NCBI GenBank assembly: GCA_947568835.1
Contig: OX387605.1
Span: 20,588,418 to 20,652,417 of the forward strand
Direction of reading: 5' to 3'
Source of the DNA: Protonemura montana
Taxonomy: Eukaryota > Arthropoda > Insecta > Plecoptera > Nemouridae
DNA length: 64,000 bases
The notes under the pieces are model-generated. The model was not told the origin of the DNA and made no database searches. It saw only the letters and a program-made list of their open reading frames with translations. Made by a program: the position numbers and the translations under genes. Shown one piece after another: positions 37,101 to 46,100 of this stretch (position 1 is its first letter; each line of letters begins with the position of its first letter).

Positions 37101-40100
37101 TGACGCCGTTTCGCCGCCTCCACAAGCAGACGAGGAGTCTGAAGGCGTGAGATCAAAGAAGGTAAGAGTTAACAAAAAAAAAATGACTAGTGCCTTTTAA
37201 AATAGGCACACTCGTCACACTGTATTGTAGTAAAAATGCGAAATAAATAATTAGAATATGTTCTCAACGTCAATGAAAAGGCAACTTAAAAAAAAAACGA
37301 GAGTAGATGTTAGGAGAAAGACGCTTTTTGAATGAATGATGAGTGTCTGACGTGTTTTACGAATCTATATTCCTATTCAAAGACTCAATTCCATGCGTGG
37401 CTTAAGAAAGAAGCTTCCAATATGGAAAATCGGGTGCTTGGTTTGTCTCTTTGCTTACCACGCCTTTGTCACTTCCGGTAACCATCACTTTCTATGGTGT
37501 TTTTTAGTAGGATAGTCATTTTGCAACAATATGACGCGAATTTATAGGTTTTAGTGCATTTTTTCATAACAAAATGGTGTTTAAGAAAATTGCAGACTTT
37601 TTGAAAGACCGTACATTAAATTCAGGGTCGCCGATTCTAAATTCAAACAATGTTTAATTTCGATTGAAACGAGTATTTTTGGGACAAACCATCATCCATA
37701 TTGTTCTTAGAAAGTATTTTTAAATTGCTCTCGCGGCTTGCAGGTAATCTCCATCAAAGATAACGACAGCCTTGCTGCAATGTTGGCCGCTGAGATTCAG
37801 GCTGACCTGCTTATACTGATGTCGGACGTTGATGGCATCTACACGGCGCCACCCTGGCAGGAAGGGTCCAGGCTGCTCAGGACCTACACCTCTGATATGA
37901 CGGATACAGTGCAGTTTGGCAAGAAGAGCAAAGTGGGGACTGGCGGCATGGACTCAAAGGTATAAAAATTTGCCGAATAGCGATGTCGGGTTTACATGTT
38001 TTTTTTCAAAGTTCCAGCAATTTTGTAAAACGTTTTTTTCTGCTAAGCAAACGAGCTGGTAGCACGTTGTAACGGTATGGTGCCACTCGATGGCGCCTGC
38101 AACCGTTCTTTTTCTAGCAGAACCTCTGTAACGAAATAATTACGAATCAAAATATCGAATCGTTGAGGTTATGGACACTTATATAATCTTCATTGAGCTT
38201 AATCCAGTTTTAACGGTGGACTATCGGCTGGAAAATCAAAATTAAATTTCTTAGTTCGCAATATGAAGGCGACGCTTTTTTTTGCATCAAGATTTTTCGT
38301 TGGTATAGGTTAGTAGTTGATCGGTGGGTATGTTTTGCAAAAAAGACAGCTTAACCACAGGTTTAATCGTGCAATTTATTAACTCTGGGTCTCTGACTAA
38401 ACCTATAAACCCAATTAGATGAATATCTTCATTGAGTGATTTTTCAGATAATGCGATAGTTCTCTTTAATTTTAAGTCAGTAAGATTTTGTTGTTTCTTT
38501 GAATATATATCCAACGTCTCTAAAATCGAGTCTTGATTTGCTATGATTTATATAATTATTCAGTTAGCAATTTGAATGGTTAACTAGGAATAAGGTAGAT
38601 GAGTTTTGCCCTCTCTATGAGCGCGGGGAAATATTTTGTATGAATTTAGCTTAGTATGCTATCAGTGCATAATGCCTTACAAAAACAGCGCTAAAATTTG
38701 TCTGTCGCATAATCTTAAGATCTCATTAAAAAAAAGCATGTTTATGAATATTTCTTTTTCAATATGTTTCTTCGATAAATGATAAAATTGAATATGGTAA
38801 CAAACATCAGAAAAGCGCACTCGCTTTTCCTGTCAACGAATAGTTATGAGAACAGAAAATGATTTCCCATCTTCTTTTTGGTATCATGCCATGAATGTGA
38901 ACTGATTGTCGTAGCTACGTTTCATGTTCCAAACCTTATCAGCCAAAATTAAGATTGTCTTCAATTTTAGATCGTTCAGGTAATTGAGACTATATTGTGT
39001 TTTGCTTTACTTTTGGTGCTCAGGGGTGCATCTGGTAACAGCACGACGAGAAAACTCGCATTCGAAATAAAGTTTGTTGGATTTTCCTTATGTGGATAAA
39101 GTCAAGTTTGAAACTTCCCGATAGATAATTTATAAAATGTTGACAATACAGCATTGGGATTAGAGGTTAATTCAGAGTCTCAGCGCTGATTTTAAACTGT
39201 CTTCGCGAAAATAGCCGACCGATAACTTTGAAACCGACCAAAATTGTGGTCGCCCAGAGATGGAGTCACTGTCGTTTCGAGTGACAAGAAATTTAATTTC
39301 GTTAATTCTTGCAAATTACCCACATTTGAGACTGGTTTACGCTCAATTAATCTTTACTCATACTTACCTCATCGATTGATTTACATAAATCGATATTTTG
39401 AGTCGAAATTTTTTAATTGCAGAGATTTGTTTTAAAGGATATCGCAGGCGCCATCAGGTGGATACAACCGAAACCACGTGTTTGGAGTGTATCAAACGTT
39501 TAACATAAGCGCTGTTACTCTGACCTTAACTATAAAACCAATGGTTGAAGCATCGCATGCAAGGCGAATACTCTTTGGAGTGAATGTAGATCACACTGAA
39601 CGGTTCGGCTCACAGGTCGCTTCGATTTATCTGAGCCTAGTTTCCGTTGAAATTATTCAACTCATTAGCTACGTTAATTTCCGCTCAGAAATGTCATGGC
39701 CGTTTAGCTCAGCGGTCGGGTCGCGATTGCCAACGCAGACACTCGAGCTCGACTCAACTCTAGTGGATAGATTGATTGATTTGTGGTGATTAACAAAGCG
39801 CTGTTTTGACAACTGGCCCTGCAGCACTAGTCTTATGGCGTCGGTAAATGAAGGGATGATGATGAGGATGATGATGAACCTAGCATAGCTTAGAAAGGAG
39901 GAGGGGAAACCCGGTGCCGGCACGTAGGCTACTCCTGTCGAAGACCCAAGGGACCACCCAGGGGACCACCGGCTTAACGTCCCTTCCGAAGGACGGTACA
40001 ACTCGAACAGCAGGATTCCTCCACAAATCCATGCTGTCGAGAGGTTGATAAGCGAGGCGAATAAAGTCGCTGTACTAACTTTCATCTCTCCAGCCTCTCT

Positions 40101-43100
40101 CCCAAATGGGGTCATGTGCATGATGGTCATCCATTCAATACCTGACTCAGCGCAGTGTTGCTTAACTTCGGTGATCTCATTAGAACCAGTGTTTCCAACC
40201 TACCAAACCGTTCAGTTTCTAGTGGATTTATGTTTGTAAATACAATTTTACATCAGATTATTAAGTATGACGTTGCTCTTAAATCCAAAATAAAGATCAG
40301 GGAGAAGCCAACGTTTCTAATCGAAAAACAAGCTCAATGACGGGACATTTTATGCGAAAAGTATTTTTTTTTGTTCATGCTAAGCACCACTAGTAAAATG
40401 GCGACCTATATTGTCTATAGCAACACTAGCCCCTAAGAGCAATGCTAAAGTCGGCCATTTAAACTTACGGATCTTGTAATGAACATACTGTGCGATTCAT
40501 TAGAGCCAAGTTTTCATTCGCTCTTCTGCAAGGTGAGAGAAAGAGAGATCATGTAACAAAATAAAATTCCAGAAAGTCCATGGAGCAAGCAAACATCTCA
40601 TCACGTTTTTTCATTAAAACTTGATAACAATATTGACGCCCTTATAATTGGTCGACAGGTTCAAGCTGCTACGTGGGCGTTGGACCGAGGGGTTTCTGTC
40701 GTTATCTGTAACGGAATGCAAGATCATGCCATCGAGATGATCCTTGCCGGACGCAAGATCGGCACCTTCTTCACGGAAACCTCCTCCGGTGGATCCACAC
40801 CCATCGAGTTCCTGGCTGAAAACGGTGAGGACCGACATCTATAATTTTTGGCCAAAATGTCTGGACTCTTTTTATTCGAAAATATTTCTTAAGAGAGCTC
40901 CAGGCGGATTTATTTTTCTTTCATTTAATTAGCGGGAAATTCAATTTCATGCTTTACAGACCTTAATTAGAAGTTTGCTGTGCTAAGCCACTGATTTTAT
41001 AATTTATTTCACGATCATGTTTGGGATAGGCCACAGGGGAGAGTTTGTTAACCTTCCTAGCAGGGGCCAAGATAAAAATTGTTAACCATATCACAGGATC
41101 ACTTGAATATATTAATTAGTGCAGTCTAGAACATGGACAGAGGAATCTTTAATATTGCAGCGCGCTCCGGCAGCCGGATCCTTCAAAGTCTCGCTCCTGA
41201 AGATCGAGCCCAGGTCATCAACGTCCTTGCCGACCTCTTGATCTCGAAGCAAACGGAAGTCTTGAACGCCAACGCATTGGACATGGCAGAGGCAACGAAA
41301 AACGGCGTTGCCAAACCACTTTTGTCTCGTCTTTCATTGACGCCGTCTAAACTAAAGGGTTTGGCTGTTGGATTGAAGCAGATTGCTGCAGCTAGTCACA
41401 CCAACGTTGGTAGGGTAGTGAGAAAAACGATCTTGGCTCCTGGACTAGATCTCACCCAAATAACTGTGCCAATTGGCGTGCTGCTTGTCATATTCGAGTC
41501 GCGGCCAGACTGTCTACCTCAGGTAACTATCAAATGCATTTTATTATCTTTGGCAAATCCCAACTAAACGAGCTATGCTTATGACGATTCCGATTCCACG
41601 TCGAAAAGTGAACTTTTATTCGAAAACGAATTCCACAAAGTTTTATCTAGTCAATAAAACCGTGGTTCAGTTTCATTGGCGCTGAGGGACGTCCAGTTTG
41701 TAGGGAATTTATTTTGCAGCTCAGTGCTACCCACAAAATAGTGGTCACAGGGTAGAATGCATGTGGATTGAATTGAATGAAAACTGCTCCACGAAGTATG
41801 TCTACTACTTTGACCCCAATTAGTCCAATTGACGCGAACCCAGCAGCTATTTGCATCCTATCTCTACTCCACTTAGCTCTGTCACGAAAAGGACTACTCT
41901 TTAAATGTCACTATTTCACCACACAAAATGTCTACCCGAGAAACTTTCCTCGCTGCCTGCGAACGCCATTAATAAATGGCGATGCGTTAATATTTTAGGT
42001 GGCTGCTCTCGCCATAAGCTCTGCGAACGGGTTGCTGCTGAAGGGAGGCAAGGAAGCTGCTCACAGCAACAAGGCCCTGATGGACCTTGTGAAAGAGGCG
42101 TTAAGCAGTGTCGGTGCCACTAACGCAATCTCTCTGGTGAGTGGATAGCTCCTTTCTGGACCGCAAGGGACGCGTCTTTGTTGCGTTTTCACGCTCCTTT
42201 GCGCTTGTTTTGGGCCGGGGTTCTTTCTTGTTTTCGCGTCGGTGTTGTGTTATCGTCAGGTGAGATCAAACCAGACGGAGTGCTTGTCGGTATCGGTGTT
42301 TTGAAAGCTAGGTGATTTTCCGTGTGGAAATTTGGAAAAAAATGTTTGCTTTTTGATCATACTTTTCACGTAGAGAATAGATACACAATCTAAAGTAGAG
42401 TGAAACACTTTTGTTTTCTGTAACAATTTTGTCATAAATTTTAAATGTGTGATTTTACTTTCATAGCCTTAACATTCATGTAGGTGTTTGAAGAGGGCTG
42501 AGGGTTTTAAAACAAAAAAAGAGATGGCAATTTTTTTACGGTATAAGCTTGGTTATAATTGGATGAGTAAAGCAAAAAATCTCGTAAAAAGCATGTTTTT
42601 TCTTTTTTTTATATGCGTCTATTTGCTCTCTTTTGGTCAAAAGGTCTGATCAATTTTGTTGAAATAGACAGGACACCTTCGAAATCTGGAAATTTGATCT
42701 TTTACATGTTTGAAAACAATCTGCTTGTTGGTTTTGTTATATAGATCAAAATTTAATAACATTTTCATCAAGATAACCAGACACGTAGTAAGGTTGGAAT
42801 TCTCTGATAGATTTTTCATGGCAAAATATTTACAGGACGAATTTCGAAAGAATCTTTGGTTACCGAACGTACCCAAATAAGCATGAGGCGCACTCCTTTC
42901 CATGGAAAAATAAAGAAATAATAGACAAAATACGCTCATCTACAGAACAACTCAAATGGAGCAATTTAATCAGACACTGGCTTTTTTTACCGCAAGTGTT
43001 ATTCAAACACAAGTAAATCATTTATATCATCTTCAAAATAAAGAAATGCGTGGAGTTTTATGATTGATTTATACTTCTTGTTACAACAGACTAAAAATAC

Positions 43101-46100
43101 TCACGTATTATATGCTGTTTTCGCGACGAGTTTTCCGTGCTGTGAGCTTCCCGCGAGTCGTTACCCTATCAGACATCTTCTCCTACTCTTTTAAACTTAT
43201 TCCCTGTCTGCATCTTGGAGGAGATAAGGGAAAGCGCAAGTTATGAGTGGCATAAATAGCTCACAATGTGCTACTATGTACACACTCGCGCTCGGTCCTG
43301 GTTATCAAACCAACGGGGGACCAACGGTCTTAATGGATGTTTGGAATCGCCCACTCGGCCCAGGACTCAGGAGTCAGGACTCAGAAGTCGTCGACAGGCC
43401 GATAACGGGGAGAACTTTAGCTTGGTAAGGAGCATGTGCCTATAATAAAGGGATGCTTAAGAGTAGGAAGTAGGAGGAAGGAGTGGTTTCTTTCAAACAA
43501 CAATGGGGAAAATGTCGAAATTGCAAAGGTTCACAAAATCGATTAACCAGGCATTTCTCATTCGTCTATAATGAAGTTACAATGAGTGTTCATTTTGCTA
43601 TGGAATTGAAATTGAATCGATGATGATTGTTCGGCTTAGCGGCGCGGCAGCTGCTTAGCTTTTAGGGCCAAACACATGATTATCAAAAAATTAAAAATTA
43701 ATAAACGAATGAATGCATTTTTATGAACTAAACAATAAATATAGAAAGAAATTTAAACCTTTTTCAAATCAATAATGTTTTGAAGTTGTTTATTTAGCAA
43801 TAAAAAAATACTTTTTACAGTAAATTTTACAAATTTTGCTTAAATTTTTAGTTAAATACTAACATGGCTTTCTAATTTTCTACTAAACTCAACAAAGTCT
43901 TCCTCACCTTCAATATTTACAGGAAGTACATAATACTTTCTCACTCCTCTAAGTAAATGAATCTACAGAATCGGACAGCATATACTACTTAACAATGCAA
44001 TTATTTGCTTTGATTTCTTTCGAGTTGACGGTTAAAAACCAACTCTACTTTTTATTTTGTGGCACTCAAAATAGAAGCGAGGTCAGAAAAGAGGTCAGAA
44101 TTTTGATCTGATTGCCCAAGTCCCCAGAGACCAATTCAACATAAAAATTGGCGAGGTCGAAATCGAGATTGCTCTACACAGAAAGGTGGGCACATGAAAC
44201 AAGTGCTGGAACCTAACAAGCCGAACTTGAATTACGGAACTATTGGTCGGCGGCCGCAGGGTTTTGGTACATTTTTTTATTTCGTTTGTCAATACTTCAA
44301 GCTACTACTATTTCATATTTTCTACCGTAGTGGGAAATGTCCGAAAAGTCTATCTCCAATTACTAATAAAAGTATTATGGCCGGAAAAAAAGGGTTCGAT
44401 TAAATTCGATTTGAAAAGTGTCAATCATCAAAACGTTGCGTGTACCGTCTAACCGATTGGGGTTCTTGTAGCGGAATATAGCAAGTCCCACCTGTGCGTG
44501 GGCTGAGATGCAACAAGTCGCGGGCTCTTGGGCGGCGACTTGGCGAGCAACGGCGTCTTGATCGCATTGAGGCTTACCTATAATAGACATTTACTTAACC
44601 CGAGAGTTCGGAAGACACATAAATCACTTGAGTTCTTAACTAGTGTCACCTCAAATAATGAACTCAATTCACAAGCCGAGGTTGCTGAGACTTACTCTTT
44701 TTATCAAAATTAAAGTTTATTCTGCAACTACTGAAACAGAGTTTCAAACCAAAATTCACATATTTTCTTTGCTATTTCGACGAAATTTCGCATTGAGAAA
44801 TCTATACATGAGAAAAAAATTGAACCTCCATTAGGTGCTTATTTTTTTACTAATGTTAGCGAATAAATAGTGTTTGCTTCTTAATTATCTGCTAGTTTTC
44901 AATGTCAAGTTGTTATTTACAAGAAATCTGACTAAAGAATCAGAGTAACAAAAACCTCTTATCTAGAATAGTACGATGAAACTGGTTGGATCTGAATAAT
45001 TAATTGTTTCATGACTGAAATCTGACAGTATCAAGTTCAAGATCACTGAACTCATTGTTACGTTTACAACAATGAAACATCTTTATCTTGCAATTCAAAC
45101 ACACGACTAACCCCAATTGTGTCTGCTTCACAGGTGTCAACGCGCGAAGAGATCAGCGACCTTCTCTCGATGGAGAAGCACATCGACCTGATCATCCCAC
45201 GTGGCTCAAGCGAACTGGTCAAGAGCATTCAAGACCAGAGTCAGCACATTCCAGTCCTCGGCCACGCTGAGGGCATCTGCCACGTGTACGTCGATAGCCA
45301 GGCTGACCTTGATAAGGCGCTGCGAATAGGTGAGCGTTCAAAGAAACTAGGTCTAAGTAGGGTGTGAAAATAATATTTTGTTATATTCACTGTAAGAATC
45401 CTGTGGCATCCAATTTGATTGACGTTAAGACATTTTTCTTAATTCAATGTTAAGTGTCAGCTATTCTCACCTACTCGTTATTTGACTCCCATGGAAATTA
45501 GCTTCGTATTTTGCTCAACAGAACTGATGTTAGAATCGAGAAAGTGTCAAAACTTACAACCCTAGACACAATGAAGCAGACTTTAAAGTCCCTACGGGTA
45601 GTTTTGACACTTTTAGCGGATTAATTCTAACAAAGGTGGGTCCACTTAGACGGTGGAAATCCAATCTCTTCATCTCTTCCATAATGGAGCATAGTTTCTA
45701 TTCTGATTAAAGTACAGTAAGGATTTAAGGTTATTACAATTTGGAAACACTTGAGAAGTGGCCGTCAATTTACAGCATTTTAATTTTAAACTTTTCAAAG
45801 TAATTGAGAACCAGAACGAAAGAAAAAGAACTGAAAACAGCAGTTTTATTAATAGCAGGCTAGGATATTGGACTTATTGGCTAGCAATCAGGACTTGGGC
45901 TAGCATGGACTTATTGGCACCAGATTATTATATTACCAACTTTATAAAGAGTTAACAGAAAGATTAGTTTCGGCTAAGTAACGTATTTCACACTCGCACG
46001 TGCGATAGGTAAATGCACTCAAGCTCCCTTGTCCTGTAGTAACTTGAAACTTGGTCCGTGTTTCCGAGCTGAAACTGTTTTCGCATCTGCTGTAATATTT

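Larger units (their letters stand above)
37960..40658 (+). other. P5CS intron 6 (2.7 kb), repeat-rich
   Basis: More than two thirds is repeat: the long inverted-repeat DNA element at about 38010-39545, a tRNA-like segment at 39697-39766 and a full 5S-derived SINE-like copy at 39781-40215. It ends GTCGACAG. Confidence 0.85.

Noticed and set aside
39669-40130. 153-codon minus-strand ORF
   Set aside because: It is a read-through of the 5S-derived SINE-like element and the neighbouring tRNA-like segment, not a protein gene.
41133-41160. ATG upstream of exon 8 as an internal P5CS start
   Set aside because: The preceding bases are intron. The split Ala codon joining exon 7 to 41161 reproduces the family sequence exactly.
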